Positions 26,492 to 36,799 of a stretch of 64,000 nt of DNA are shown here, piece by piece. Below the pieces are notes generated by a model that saw only the letters and a list, made by a program, of their open reading frames with translations, made no database searches and was not told the origin of the DNA. A program made the translations under genes and the position numbers. Positions within the stretch are counted from its first letter, which is position 1; each line of letters starts with the position of its first letter. The DNA comes from Nitrospirota bacterium (lineage in GTDB: Bacteria > Nitrospirota > Nitrospiria > Nitrospirales > Nitrospiraceae). The stretch spans positions 41,473 through 105,472 of the forward strand of contig JAUXQT010000043.1 of the NCBI GenBank assembly GCA_030682135.1, given 5' to 3'.

Positions 26492-27720
26492 CAGGAAGAC
26501 GGTGGGGTCGGAGGTTTAGTCAACGTCATATTCTGCAATTCCGTACCAGGGTAGTAATACCGAAGAATCGTCGAGAAGGGATACCCCAGCTCAGCCAGTT
26601 CTTTTGCGCCCCACTGACACATGCCCACGGCGTGCCCTGCACCAAATCCCGACAGCACCACCTCTCGCCCGATCGATTCGATGGCAAACTGCGTACTTGG
26701 GATAATGGTATAGCCGACCGCTTTTCGGAGCTCTTCGCCTCGAAGAATGAGCTCCCCCCCGGAGTGCAGGATGCGCAGCTTCGCGACTCGCCCTCCGCGA
26801 CTGAACGAAAGCGGAGTCATCGTCGCAATCGTTCCCACGGAAAATCCCTGCTGCCGCAAGTTCTGTTCGAGGGTATCGACTTTGAAGGAGGATTTCCATT
26901 GATAGTAGGGCGATGCAAGGTCAAAGGGACATTCTACGCCCTTCAGATAGGGATACTCTTTGGACCACACATTCATGGCATCTTCTGTCAGTCCGGCCGC
27001 CGTCGATGAGAACGCAGCATAGATCGGCGCATCCTCATAGGTGACAACAAGCCCGCGAGTATCTTCGACCGCGCGAAGAATCCCGGCATCAACCCCTTGC
27101 TTGCCCCGATAGACTTGATCTTGCACCGTCGCCGCCACGTCATAGTCGCGTGCCGCGCTCAACATCTGTTGATAGAGCGCATAGGTTCGAGCCGCGACCG
27201 CCTGGGCCTTTAACATTTCGGGATGCCAGGCCGAACTGACCTCTGCTGGCACGACCCCTTTCACGTATTCTTCAAAATCGACCCGGTTGATAACGAGAAA
27301 CCCTTTCCCTTTCCGCACCAGGTGAACCAGGCCACTCACCGAGATCGCCACACCGGAATCGCCTGACGATACCGCCGCCCCGTGAGATTTCCTGGTAGGC
27401 CGCGGAAAAGTCAACGTGAGACCTTGCTCTCCACCCTGCAGCGTCAACCGCTCCGTCGGCACACGGACGCCGTTCAAGAGGAAGCCATGCTCCCCGACTT
27501 GAACGTGGACCGACGTGCGCAGCGTCTGGCTATGCCCTTTGGCATCCGTCACCCACAGGGGACGGTCTGCGCGGACATCGACCTGTGAGACATTCGCCGA
27601 CAACAGGACACGAATCGACTGCGCCGCCTCCGTGGCAGAGGACAGGCCAAGGAGACAGGCTCCGACCGCGAGAGCCTGGTACAGTGCACCCTTGAATGGC
27701 TTCACCGGCGAAGTATCCAT
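26491..27720 (-). CDS. SpoIID/LytB-domain protein
   Basis: A 409-residue exported protein with a signal-like N-terminus (residues ~10-35, then AQSIRVLLSANVSQ) and a SpoIID/LytB domain (about residues 180-400) with VNRVDFEEYVKGVVPAEVSS and the C-terminal GFGAGHAVGMCQWGAKELA. SpoIID homologues cleave denuded glycan in peptidoglycan; in non-sporulating Gram-negatives they are thought to act in wall remodelling. ATG at 27720 is chosen; it overlaps the DUF2905 gene by 19 bases, and the longer upstream frame would run through that gene. Confidence 0.88.
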   Translation of the reverse strand: MDTSPVKPFKGALYQALAVGACLLGLSSATEAAQSIRVLLSANVSQVDVRADRPLWVTDAKGHSQTLRTSVHVQVGEHGFLLNGVRVPTERLTLQGGEQGLTLTFPRPTRKSHGAAVSSGDSGVAISVSGLVHLVRKGKGFLVINRVDFEEYVKGVVPAEVSSAWHPEMLKAQAVAARTYALYQQMLSAARDYDVAATVQDQVYRGKQGVDAGILRAVEDTRGLVVTYEDAPIYAAFSSTAAGLTEDAMNVWSKEYPYLKGVECPFDLASPYYQWKSSFKVDTLEQNLRQQGFSVGTIATMTPLSFSRGGRVAKLRILHSGGELILRGEELRKAVGYTIIPSTQFAIESIGREVVLSGFGAGHAVGMCQWGAKELAELGYPFSTILRYYYPGTELQNMTLTKPPTPPSS

Positions 27721-27956
27721 GATACGAGAAAGAATACCAGACTCAGGAGGATGCTGAGGAGCAGACTGGTCGCGAGGGGAAACGAGAAGCTGACGTTGTC
27801 TCGCCGAATGGAGATGTCTCCGGGCAACTTCCCGAACCATCCCAGGAGACTCCCAGCTCCGGGAACACGATCTACGATCAACAGCACAAAACCGGCCAAT
27901 GCGATGCACAGCCCTACGATCACGAGGACTTTCCCGAGCCCCCCCCACTCAGCCAT
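27702..27956 (-). CDS. DUF2905 family small membrane protein
   Basis: An 84-residue protein with two membrane spans (about residues 8-28 and 58-80) and the central GKLPGDISIRRDNVSFSFPLATSLLLS segment that marks DUF2905. Function unknown. The start overlaps the asd stop by one base (TGATG) and the end overlaps the next gene, so it is embedded in the operon. Confidence 0.88.
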   Translation of the reverse strand: MAEWGGLGKVLVIVGLCIALAGFVLLIVDRVPGAGSLLGWFGKLPGDISIRRDNVSFSFPLATSLLLSILLSLVFFLVSWILRR

Positions 27957-28972
27957 CAGCCTTTGGCCAAATGCTCAGCGATTTGCACCGCATTGAGAGC
28001 GGCCCCTTTGCGCAAATTATCCGCCACCACCCACAGATTGAGACCGTTCGAGATCGACTCATCTTCACGAACGCGGCCGACGTAGACCTCGTCCTTCCCC
28101 GCAACCTCCAACGGCATGGGGTAGATCTGATGGGCCGGATCGTCATACAGCAACACGCCCGGGGCCGTCGACAGAATGGCGCGGGCCTCGTTGACGGATA
28201 GTTTTTTTTCAGTCTCAATATTGATGGCTTCCGAATGCCCGACATACACCGGAACCCGCACCGTCGTCGCCGTCACCTGAATCGACTGATCGCCCATGAT
28301 CTTTCTCGTCTCATGGAGCATCTTCATCTCTTCTTTCGTATAGCCTGACGGAAGGAAGTCATCAATCTGCGGCAAGCAGTTGAAGGCGATCTGAAAAGGA
28401 TAGACCTTGGGACTCACCTCTTTGAAGCTCAACAGGTCTTGGCACTCCGTCATCAACTCGTCCATGGCGTCCTTCCCCGTGCCGGACACGGATTGAAAGG
28501 TCGTCACGACAATTCGTTTAATTCTGGCCCGATCATGGAGGGGTTTCAAGGCCACGACCATTTGAATCGTGGAACAGTTCGGGTTGGCAATAATGCCCTT
28601 ATGCCGTGGGATATCGTGCGGGTTCACCTCAGGCACCACCAGCGGCACCTCAAGGGTCATTCGCCAGGCTGCGCTGTTATCGATCACGACCGCACCGGCC
28701 TTCACCGCGATCGGCGCGAACTCCCGGCTGAGCTCCGCCCCGGCAGAAAAGAGCGCAATGTCCACGCCGGCAAACGAATCCTTCGTCAAGACTTCAATCG
28801 GGATCTCGTTCCCTTGGAATGTCACCGTGCCGCCGGCAGAACGAGCCGATGCCAGAGGGACCAGCCGTGAGACGGGAAACTCCCGCTCCTCCAGTACCTC
28901 GATCATTTCAGTCCCGACTGCCCCGGTCGCACCGACAATCGCCACCACATACCCTGATTTCTTCTTGTTCAT
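27956..28972 (-). CDS. asd: Aspartate-semialdehyde dehydrogenase
   Basis: A 338-residue enzyme that makes aspartate semialdehyde for lysine, threonine and methionine and for diaminopimelate. NADPH motif GATGAVG (residues 14-20); the catalytic Cys133 lies in NPNCSTIQ; a conserved HSEAINIE is further on. Length is typical. It follows the NHL gene by 18 bases in the leu operon string. Confidence 0.97.
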   Translation of the reverse strand: MNKKKSGYVVAIVGATGAVGTEMIEVLEEREFPVSRLVPLASARSAGGTVTFQGNEIPIEVLTKDSFAGVDIALFSAGAELSREFAPIAVKAGAVVIDNSAAWRMTLEVPLVVPEVNPHDIPRHKGIIANPNCSTIQMVVALKPLHDRARIKRIVVTTFQSVSGTGKDAMDELMTECQDLLSFKEVSPKVYPFQIAFNCLPQIDDFLPSGYTKEEMKMLHETRKIMGDQSIQVTATTVRVPVYVGHSEAINIETEKKLSVNEARAILSTAPGVLLYDDPAHQIYPMPLEVAGKDEVYVGRVREDESISNGLNLWVVADNLRKGAALNAVQIAEHLAKG

Positions 28973-28990
28973 TCTGAGCCTCGATCCTGC

Positions 28991-30196
28991 CTACAGCGCG
29001 ATCTCGCGAATACGATGATTGAACGTATCGGCCACGAGCAGATACCCCGCACGAGCCATCACAATTCCAAACGGGTAACTCAGACTGGCGTCGAGAGCCG
29101 CGCAATCGTCGCCCCCATAGTTTGCCACACCAACACCGGCAATGCGCGTAATACGTCCGGTCGCGCGATCCCATCGGCGGACCAGATGGTTGTCCGAATC
29201 GGTAAAAAATAGGTTCCCCGCTTCGTCCAACACGATTCCGGATGGCCGTGACAGACTGCGGCTGGGCGGCTCATCCGGCCCTTGATACTTATACTCTCCA
29301 CCGTCACCCGCCACGGTGCTGATGAGGCCAGTGCCGAGATCGACGGCTCGAATCCTTCCACTAAAGCTATCGGCGATGACTAACGTGCCTTCTGCCGTCA
29401 GCGCCAACCCGCCGGGACCGGCCAGACCGGTATCGGTGGCAGCCATGCCGTCACCATTGTATGCAGCCGTTCCTGTCCCTGCGACCGTACGAATCACTCC
29501 GGTCGCGAGGTCTATCGCCCGCACGCGATTATTATTCTGATCGGCAATGTAGAGGTGGCCTGCATCACTCATGGCCAAGGCAACCGGTTCATTCAAACCA
29601 GCCTCTACGGCTAATCCCCCGTCTCCGGAATATCGAGGCTGCCCAAGGCCTGCGACCGTCGTAATCACACCCGTCACCGCATCCACACGCCGCACCCGAT
29701 GGTTCAGCGTATCGGCAATATAGAGATGCCCCTCCCGATCGACCACCACCGCTGTCGGAAAATTCAACAAGGCCTGATCGGCTGGGCCACCGTCTCCGCT
29801 AAAACGTTTTGCCGGCGCCGTGCCGGCTACGACGTACCGAACGGTCCCGCTTAAGTCAGTCTGTTGCGTGAACGCATGCGAATGGACGGCGTCGCTTTCG
29901 GCAAAGGGATCGTCACTCGAGCCTTCCGCTATTGGAGGGGGCGGAACTGGCGCAGCCTCCGGTCCAACGCCCTGGATACGTCCCGCAACCGTCCTGATGC
30001 AGCCGGTCTTTCGGTCGATCCTCCGAATGACATGGTTCTCAGAGTCGGCAATGAACAAGTTCCCCTCTCCATCGAGAGTCAGACTCTTGGGTTCATTGAG
30101 GCAGGCAGCGAGGGCCGAGGCTCCGTCACCGGACCAGCCAGGCTCTCCGGTGCCGGCGAGGGTTCGAATCAATCCAACGTTGAGATGTACAGTCAT
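28991..30196 (-). CDS. NHL-repeat beta-propeller protein
   Basis: A 401-residue protein with no signal peptide, made of six NHL repeats, each reading roughly SGDGGxA...LNxPxxVxxDxxGxLYIADxxNxRVRxVDxxTGxIxTVAG. The C-terminal half-blade (NHRIREI) and N-terminal VGLIRTLAGTG would pair as the closing strand of a six-bladed propeller. NHL propellers act as binding scaffolds or lyase-like domains; the ligand is unknown. It sits between leuB and asd with gaps of only 17-18 bases. Start ATG at 30196 has a weak ribosome site, so translation may depend on coupling. Confidence 0.85.
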   Translation of the reverse strand: MTVHLNVGLIRTLAGTGEPGWSGDGASALAACLNEPKSLTLDGEGNLFIADSENHVIRRIDRKTGCIRTVAGRIQGVGPEAAPVPPPPIAEGSSDDPFAESDAVHSHAFTQQTDLSGTVRYVVAGTAPAKRFSGDGGPADQALLNFPTAVVVDREGHLYIADTLNHRVRRVDAVTGVITTVAGLGQPRYSGDGGLAVEAGLNEPVALAMSDAGHLYIADQNNNRVRAIDLATGVIRTVAGTGTAAYNGDGMAATDTGLAGPGGLALTAEGTLVIADSFSGRIRAVDLGTGLISTVAGDGGEYKYQGPDEPPSRSLSRPSGIVLDEAGNLFFTDSDNHLVRRWDRATGRITRIAGVGVANYGGDDCAALDASLSYPFGIVMARAGYLLVADTFNHRIREIAL

Positions 30197-30213
30197 CGAG
30201 TCTACAAGCCTGG

Positions 30214-31287
30214 CTAGTTCAAGTTTCGCAGGATCGCCTCGCCCATTTCCGTCGTACTGACAAGACGGGTCCCCTGGCTATGAATATCTTTGGTGCGATA
30301 TCCGAGTTCGAGGGTTTTCACGATCGCCTGTTCGATGGCTGCCGCTTCCTGATCCAACTTGAACCCATACGACAACATCATGGCCGCCGAAGCAATCGTC
30401 GCGATGGGATTCGCCACATTCTTTCCGGCAATGTCCGGGGCGCTGCCGTGAATCGGTTCGAACAGCCCGACCTGCGCACCGATACTGGCCGACGGCAACA
30501 TGCCGATGGAGCCTGTTAACATGGCCGCTTCATCGCTCAGAATATCGCCGAAGATATTATTACAGAGCATCACATCGAACTGACGCGGGTTGCGGACGAG
30601 TTGCATCGCGGCATTGTCGACATAGATATGGCTCAGCTCCACATCCTGATACCCCTTATGGGTCTCGATGACGACTCGGCGCCAGAGTTCGGACGACTCC
30701 AGCACGTTCGCTTTGTCGACGGACATTACCTTGCTCCGACGCTTTCTCGCCGCTTCGAACGCCACTTTCGCGATGCGCGCGATTTCTTCAGTCGTATAGA
30801 CCTCGGTGTTGAACCCTCGCTCGCTCCCGTTCGGCAGCTTCTCGATGCCTTTCGGCTTCCCGAAATAAATGCCGCCCGTCAGCTCCCGGATGACGAGGAT
30901 GTCGATGCCCTCGATGACCTCGCGTTTGAGCGTAGAGGCATCGGCCAACATCGGGTACAACTTCGCCGGCCGCAAGTTCGCATAGAGGCCGAGGTGCTCC
31001 CGCAAACCCAGCAGCGCGCGTTCCGGCCGCAAACTGTACTCCAGCCCTTCCCACTTGGGGCCGCCGACTGCGCCGAGCAAGACGGCATCGCTCTGTTTGG
31101 CCAGGGTCAACGTCTCCTGTGGAAGCGGGACGCCGACTTTATCGATGGCCTGGCCACCGACATCACCGGACACGAACTCGAATTGGTGATTGAACTTCTC
31201 GGCTATGGTCTTCAACACCTTCACGGCTTCGGGCACAATCTCTCGGCCTACTCCATCGCCAGCTAATACCGCAATCTTCGCCTTCAC
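30214..31287 (-). CDS. leuB: 3-isopropylmalate dehydrogenase
   Basis: A 357-residue enzyme that oxidises and decarboxylates 3-isopropylmalate in leucine synthesis. Motifs: [37 protein letters not shown], and the metal-site [17 protein letters not shown]. Length is typical of LeuB. The start is GTG at 31287 with GGGAGAG upstream. The cupin gene ends 42 bases upstream. Confidence 0.97.
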   Translation of the reverse strand: MKAKIAVLAGDGVGREIVPEAVKVLKTIAEKFNHQFEFVSGDVGGQAIDKVGVPLPQETLTLAKQSDAVLLGAVGGPKWEGLEYSLRPERALLGLREHLGLYANLRPAKLYPMLADASTLKREVIEGIDILVIRELTGGIYFGKPKGIEKLPNGSERGFNTEVYTTEEIARIAKVAFEAARKRRSKVMSVDKANVLESSELWRRVVIETHKGYQDVELSHIYVDNAAMQLVRNPRQFDVMLCNNIFGDILSDEAAMLTGSIGMLPSASIGAQVGLFEPIHGSAPDIAGKNVANPIATIASAAMMLSYGFKLDQEAAAIEQAIVKTLELGYRTKDIHSQGTRLVSTTEMGEAILRNLN

Positions 31288-31328
31288 AGAGCACTCTCCC
31301 TCGTTACGCGTGATGAACGCACCAACCT

Positions 31329-31712
31329 CTATTCCAGAACTTCTTCATCCTCTGCCCGCCAAGCGGGATCGACCATGCAAAGAAACTCGATGGCAGTGGG
31401 CCCACTATTCTCCAGAGACTGCTTGCCTCCTGGAGGCACATAGACGACGGAGCCTGGCTCCACCACGACAACCGAGGTATCTATGGTCAATCGGCCACGC
31501 CCCGCAATAATATAATAGACCTCTGCAGACGTCAGCCTGTGCCACTTCGACCGAGCGCCGGGAGCCAAGGTCCCATGGGCTAGGCTATATCCAAGTGAGA
31601 GCGACTGCTTCGCCGGATGCAGGAGCTCACGGAGGACGGTGTGATCACCGGCGAGAAACTCCGGCCGATCCTCCAGGGTGACATGAACCACCGCGCACCT
31701 CACAGCCAACAA
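31329..31712 (-). CDS. Single-domain cupin with degenerate metal site
   Basis: A 127-residue cupin. The first cupin motif is [18 protein letters not shown], with only one His where HxH is usual, and the second is [13 protein letters not shown], with Gln in place of the last His. So metal binding may be lost or altered. The function is unknown; cupins include enzymes and sugar or regulator-binding proteins. The start at 31712 is TTG; GTG codons at 31706 and 31694 are equally plausible, and I cannot decide. It sits between leuA and leuB. Confidence 0.75.
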   Translation of the reverse strand: MLAVRCAVVHVTLEDRPEFLAGDHTVLRELLHPAKQSLSLGYSLAHGTLAPGARSKWHRLTSAEVYYIIAGRGRLTIDTSVVVVEPGSVVYVPPGGKQSLENSGPTAIEFLCMVDPAWRAEDEEVLE

Positions 31713-31763
31713 TATCGTCCAGGATTCAGACCGGAGCGGCTGACTGTATCGTGGTCACTTTCC

Positions 31764-33311
31764 CTAAATCAAGCTTACTTTATGCTCGCCTTGCGCCTGC
31801 TTTCCCGCCAAATACAATAGCTTGTTCAACGCGTTGAGGTAGGCACGGGCTGACGCCATGATGATGTCTGTATCCGCGCCATGGCCCGATACGGTGCGCC
31901 CATCCTCTTGAACCTTGACCGAGACTTCGCCCTGAGCATCGGTCCCCCCCGTAATCGCTTTCACGACATACATGAGGAGCGTGCTCTTCGTCTGCGTGAT
32001 CGCGGCAATGGTTCGGTAAACCGCGTCCACTGGCCCATCGCCGGTCCCGGTCTGCGAGATCGTTCGTCCGTCGATCTCAAGCTCAACCGTCGCAGTCGGC
32101 ACTTGATCCGTTCCGCTGGCCACATGGAACGACTTCAAGGTGATCCGATCGGCCATTTTGACCAACTCTTCGGAGACAATCACTTCGAGGTCCTCTTCGT
32201 AGATCTCCTTCTTCTGGTCGGCCAGCTTCTTGAAGCGCTCGAACGCGTGGTTCACCTCTTCGTCCGAGAGCGTATAACCTAGCTCGACCAGTCTCTGGCG
32301 AAACGCATGCCGTCCCGAAAGCTTCCCCATGACCATCTTGCCCTCGACCAGCCCGATCGTCTCCGGCTTCATGATTTCATAGGTCGTCTTGTCCTTCAGC
32401 AGCCCATCCTGGTGAATGCCGGACGTATGGGCAAAGGCATTCGCCCCCACAATTGCTTTGTTCGGCTGCACCACCATGCCAGTAATCTTACTGACCAATC
32501 GGCTGGTCTTCGAGATCTCTTCGGTGCGGATCCTCGTGTCGGCTTGATAGAAATCTTTCCTGGTCCGAAGTCCCATGACAATTTCTTCCAATGCCGTGTT
32601 CCCCGCTCGCTCACCGATTCCATTGATCGTACACTCAACTTGGCCGGCCCCTTCGAACACCGCCGCCAAGCTGTTTCCCACGGCAAGTCCAAGGTCGTTG
32701 TGGCAATGGACCGAAATCACCGCCTTCGCACTGTTTGGCACCTGCTCGCGAATGCCACGAATGAGCCTGCCGAATTCTTGTGGCACCGCGTAACCAACCG
32801 TATCGGGAATATTGATCGTCCCAGCTCCTGCGGCAATCACCGCTTCAATGACCTCATAGAGATAGGCGGGATCGGAGCGACTGGCATCCATGGGCGAAAA
32901 CTCCACATCGTCGACATAGCCCCTCGCCCGTTGCACCATCTCGACCGCGCGCTTCTTCGCCTCATCGCGCGTCATGCGGAACTGATGCTTCAAGTGGATA
33001 TCCGAAGTCGAGAGAAACGTGTGGATGCGGACCTTCGGGGCCCCCTTCAATGCCTCCCAGGCCCGATCGATATCCTCCGGGCGTGCCCGCGCCAAGCTAC
33101 AAATCGTGGGTCCCTCGACCTCCTGTGCAATTCGCCGCACCGCCTCAAAATCACCGGGCGAACTATAGGCAAATCCTGCTTCGATGATATCGACCCCTAA
33201 CCGCGCCAGCTGCTTCGCCACCATGATCTTCTCTTCAACATTCATGCTGGCGCCAGGAGATTGCTCTCCATCGCGCAAGGTCGTATCGAAAATTTTGATC
33301 ATCCTGGTCAT
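31764..33311 (-). CDS. leuA: 2-isopropylmalate synthase
   Basis: A 515-residue LeuA that condenses acetyl-CoA with 2-ketoisovalerate, the first committed step to leucine. The N-terminal HMGL-type barrel has [12 protein letters not shown] and [14 protein letters not shown]; the C-terminal ~130 residues form the LeuA dimer domain that senses leucine ([22 protein letters not shown]). The ATG at 33311 has GAGAGGTGAAGTC upstream; a second ATG at 33302 is also possible. The gene is preceded by a T-box riboswitch and a palindromic repeat. Confidence 0.97.
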   Translation of the reverse strand: MTRMIKIFDTTLRDGEQSPGASMNVEEKIMVAKQLARLGVDIIEAGFAYSSPGDFEAVRRIAQEVEGPTICSLARARPEDIDRAWEALKGAPKVRIHTFLSTSDIHLKHQFRMTRDEAKKRAVEMVQRARGYVDDVEFSPMDASRSDPAYLYEVIEAVIAAGAGTINIPDTVGYAVPQEFGRLIRGIREQVPNSAKAVISVHCHNDLGLAVGNSLAAVFEGAGQVECTINGIGERAGNTALEEIVMGLRTRKDFYQADTRIRTEEISKTSRLVSKITGMVVQPNKAIVGANAFAHTSGIHQDGLLKDKTTYEIMKPETIGLVEGKMVMGKLSGRHAFRQRLVELGYTLSDEEVNHAFERFKKLADQKKEIYEEDLEVIVSEELVKMADRITLKSFHVASGTDQVPTATVELEIDGRTISQTGTGDGPVDAVYRTIAAITQTKSTLLMYVVKAITGGTDAQGEVSVKVQEDGRTVSGHGADTDIIMASARAYLNALNKLLYLAGKQAQGEHKVSLI

Positions 33312-33333
33312 GACTTCACCTCTCTTATCTGAT

Positions 33334-33450
33334 GAGATTGCTCAAAATGCTTTTCCCGCAGGACGCGGGACGACTGGGGCGTACCCGTAGGGCACGTCGC
33401 AGGGAGGCACGCGACCGAGAACGCAGCGGGAAAGCATTTTCAGCAATCTC
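33334..33450. repeat. Imperfect palindromic intergenic repeat, copy 1
   Basis: A 117-base element with 25-26-base arms: GAGATTGCTCAAAATGCTTT at the left (33334-33353, continuing TCCCGC) and its near-perfect complement at the right (33426-33450), differing at one base and one indel. The centre contains GGCGTACCCGTAGGGCACGT. A second copy with the same layout in reverse orientation lies at 49670-49794. It starts at the base next to the T-run of the leuA T-box terminator and lies within the leuA leader. Confidence 0.8.
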
Positions 33451-33720
33451 AAATGAAAAAGCCTCCATCCCTCAGCCCAGGGACGGAGGCTTGAGAAGCT
33501 CCGTGGTACCACCCTGATTTAGCCATGAACAACGTGCTCGCTGCTCACGGCCCTTCATTGCGCCCGATCACGGGGGCGAAACGGAATCCATTACTCGGGT
33601 TTCACGGACTCTGGCTCGGAGGCGAGTTCGGCGCCGCACAGGCTGGTTTGCACCATTCACCAGCTCTCTCGATGCTATGCGAATCGCGTACTACTCCTCG
33701 TCGCAGCCACGAACAATTGA
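33451..33720 (-). promoter_or_regulatory. T-box leucine riboswitch with intrinsic terminator, upstream of leuA
   Basis: Read on the minus strand, the leader has stem I landmarks (GACGAGGAGTAG, and the AG-bulge/distal loop AGAGAGCTGGTGAATGGTG), a Leu specifier CTC followed by G in GAACTCGCC (33626-33624), the conserved T-box AGGGTGGTACCACGG (33515-33501), and a terminator GCCTCCGTCCC / GGGATGGAGGC (33490-33461) followed by TTTTT. Uncharged tRNA-Leu would pair with CUC and with the T-box bulge and prevent the terminator, letting leuA be made under leucine starvation. It starts right after pssA. Confidence 0.92.
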
Positions 33721-33722
33721 CT

Positions 33723-34514
33723 TCAGACTGACTGCTCGGTCTTGGCCGGCAAGCGCTTCCCGGACATTTTTGCGACAAGCCCAACGAGCCGTTCTGCCGG
33801 ACCGAGCAAGGCATACCCGGCAAATATGACAAATAACATGACCGGGGGCCAGGCGGCGACGAGCATGAGCGCGAGAATCCCCCACACGAGATACGTAATG
33901 TGCCGCCCCCCGCGAAACTTCAGATCTTTGAAGCTTCGATACTTAATGGTGCTGACCATCAAGAATGAAAGGGTCAGCGTCACAATCAGGACAAGCAACG
34001 GCTTCACTTCCGTACCAATCCTGACGCTATAGTGATCGAAAATCACGAGTGAGGCCACGACCCCTGCGGCCGCAGGAATGGCAAGTCCGGTAAAATACTT
34101 GCCGTCCGACGTGGCCACCGTCGAATTAAATCGGGCCAACCGAACCGCACCCATCGCGACATATGCAAACATCACCGCAATACCAAATGTCCCCTGCCCA
34201 CTCAACGCCCAAGAATAAATCAAGAGGCCTGGGGCGACTCCGAACGACACCACATCTGACAACGAGTCGTATTCGAGACCGAAATGACTGGTGCTATTCG
34301 TTAACCGCGCTGACTTTCCGTCAAGCACGTCGAAGATCATTGCCACCAGAATGGCGACGGCTGCAACCATGTAGTTCGCATTGAATACCGACAATATCGC
34401 AAAGACGCCGCAGAGCAGATTCCCTGTCGTAAACAGATTCGGAATCAGATGCATGGCGGCCTTACGCCGTTTCCCATCTCTGCCGAACGATTGACGCAGC
34501 GCGGTAGTTTTCAT
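33723..34514 (-). CDS. pssA: CDP-diacylglycerol-serine O-phosphatidyltransferase
   Basis: A 263-residue CDP-alcohol phosphatidyltransferase that makes phosphatidylserine. The family motif is DVLDGKSARLTN...YDSLSDVVSFG, and several membrane spans follow. ATG at 34514 overlaps the psd stop by four bases; the longer in-frame region upstream is not needed. With psd it forms the phosphatidylethanolamine pathway. The T-box begins immediately after its stop. Confidence 0.95.
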   Translation of the reverse strand: MKTTALRQSFGRDGKRRKAAMHLIPNLFTTGNLLCGVFAILSVFNANYMVAAVAILVAMIFDVLDGKSARLTNSTSHFGLEYDSLSDVVSFGVAPGLLIYSWALSGQGTFGIAVMFAYVAMGAVRLARFNSTVATSDGKYFTGLAIPAAAGVVASLVIFDHYSVRIGTEVKPLLVLIVTLTLSFLMVSTIKYRSFKDLKFRGGRHITYLVWGILALMLVAAWPPVMLFVIFAGYALLGPAERLVGLVAKMSGKRLPAKTEQSV

Positions 34515-35161
34515 GGCAATTCCCCCAAGATGGTTTCTCCACCTTTGACTCGATCGCCCACTGCAACTCTCAGAACCGTCCCGAGAGGAAGAAACGTATC
34601 CATTCGAGACCCGAATCGAATCAGCCCAAACCGCTCGCCGAGTATGGCCCGATCCCCGGCTGAAATCCAACAGACAATCCGCCTGGCGATTAATCCGGCC
34701 ACCTGCACACAGAGCACCTTCGCGCCCTGAGTCGTCCGAATCATCAAGGCATTTTGCTCGTTCCGCAACGTTGCATCGGGTCTGCTGGCCACGAGAAACA
34801 AACCCGGCTGATACTGCACCTCCTCGACAACCCCTTCACAGGGAATCCGATTGATATGCACATCGAATACGTTCAAGAAGATGGTGACTCGGATGCTGCG
34901 ATCCTTGATGAATCGAGGCTCGAACTCCTCTTCGATGGCGATGACTTTCCCATCACCGGATGCCACGAGGAGACGAGGCCCTTGAGGTATCACTCGATGT
35001 GGATTGCGGAAAAACCAGGCGACGAAGAGCGTCAGGAGCGCCCCGCCGCCAGCCGCAATCATCCCACCCAGCCATCCTGCTAGCAGTGTAACGCCAACAG
35101 CAGCCCCGATGAAGGGAATTCCTTCTTTGGCAAACGGGATGCCGACGGCACGATCTGCCAC
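34511..35161 (-). CDS. psd: Phosphatidylserine decarboxylase, short form
   Basis: A 216-residue decarboxylase that makes phosphatidylethanolamine. It is the short (type II/'PSD-A') form; the self-cleavage serine that yields the pyruvoyl group is in RFGSRMDTFLP. Motifs FLNVFDVHINRIP and PGLFLVAS are also seen. Two hydrophobic stretches at the N-terminus suggest membrane contact. The start is GTG at 35161 with GAGG upstream; it lies 18 bases after ilvC. Confidence 0.95.
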   Translation of the reverse strand: MADRAVGIPFAKEGIPFIGAAVGVTLLAGWLGGMIAAGGGALLTLFVAWFFRNPHRVIPQGPRLLVASGDGKVIAIEEEFEPRFIKDRSIRVTIFLNVFDVHINRIPCEGVVEEVQYQPGLFLVASRPDATLRNEQNALMIRTTQGAKVLCVQVAGLIARRIVCWISAGDRAILGERFGLIRFGSRMDTFLPLGTVLRVAVGDRVKGGETILGELP

Positions 35162-35179
35162 AGAGACCTCAATTCTTTC

Positions 35180-36196
<1,017 letters not shown>

Positions 36197-36256
36197 TCAC
36201 TCCTTGGGTAATAGTCGTATCAGGAAACTGATGGGGCGTTGGGTCCGTGGTGACGC

Positions 36257-36775
36257 CTATTCGCGGGCAACTTTTTTCGTCTGCAGGCTCGTCGAGCGAA
36301 TCGACTCACGGGCGACCGCGACCCGTCCGGTCCTGGTGAGCTCTTTGATGCCGAGTGGTTGCAGCAAGTTGATGATCGCTTCGATCTTGTGAGGATCTCC
36401 GGTTACTTCAATCGTATAGGTTGCCGGTGTGGAGTCGATGACATTGGCCCGAAAAATATCGGCGATCCGTAACGCTTCTGCGCGATCTTCCGGCCGCGTA
36501 TGCACTTTGATGAGCGCGGTCTCCCGCGAAACAAAATCGCTCTCATTCAAATCTACGACTTTGATGACATCGATCAGTTTATTGAGCTGTTTCACGATCT
36601 GTTCAATGATCCGATCGTCTCCGGACGTGACGATGGTCATCTGCGACATGGATGGATCGAGCGTCGGCGCGACAGAAAGACTTTCTATGTTGAACCCACG
36701 ACCGCTGAACAAACCGGCGACCCGAGACAGTGAGCCAAACTTATTCTCTACCGTTATCGAAATAATATGTTCCAT
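36257..36775 (-). CDS. ilvN: Acetolactate synthase small (regulatory) subunit
   Basis: A 172-residue ACT-domain subunit that confers valine feedback on the catalytic subunit. The N-terminal ACT domain reads HIISITVENKFGSLSRVAGLFSGRG; a second regulatory domain follows (about residues 85-160). ATG at 36775 is chosen as the conserved start; GTG at 36796 is in frame but unneeded. It lies 24 bases after ilvB and 63 bases before ilvC. Confidence 0.96.
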   Translation of the reverse strand: MEHIISITVENKFGSLSRVAGLFSGRGFNIESLSVAPTLDPSMSQMTIVTSGDDRIIEQIVKQLNKLIDVIKVVDLNESDFVSRETALIKVHTRPEDRAEALRIADIFRANVIDSTPATYTIEVTGDPHKIEAIINLLQPLGIKELTRTGRVAVARESIRSTSLQTKKVARE

Positions 36776-36799
36776 ACCCAATCTGTACTCCGACACCGT

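Noticed and set aside
32307-33200. 297-residue plus-strand frame
   Set aside because: Antisense to leuA, no family features.
33525-33731. 68-residue plus-strand frame
   Set aside because: It is antisense to the T-box RNA; the RNA signals explain the sequence.
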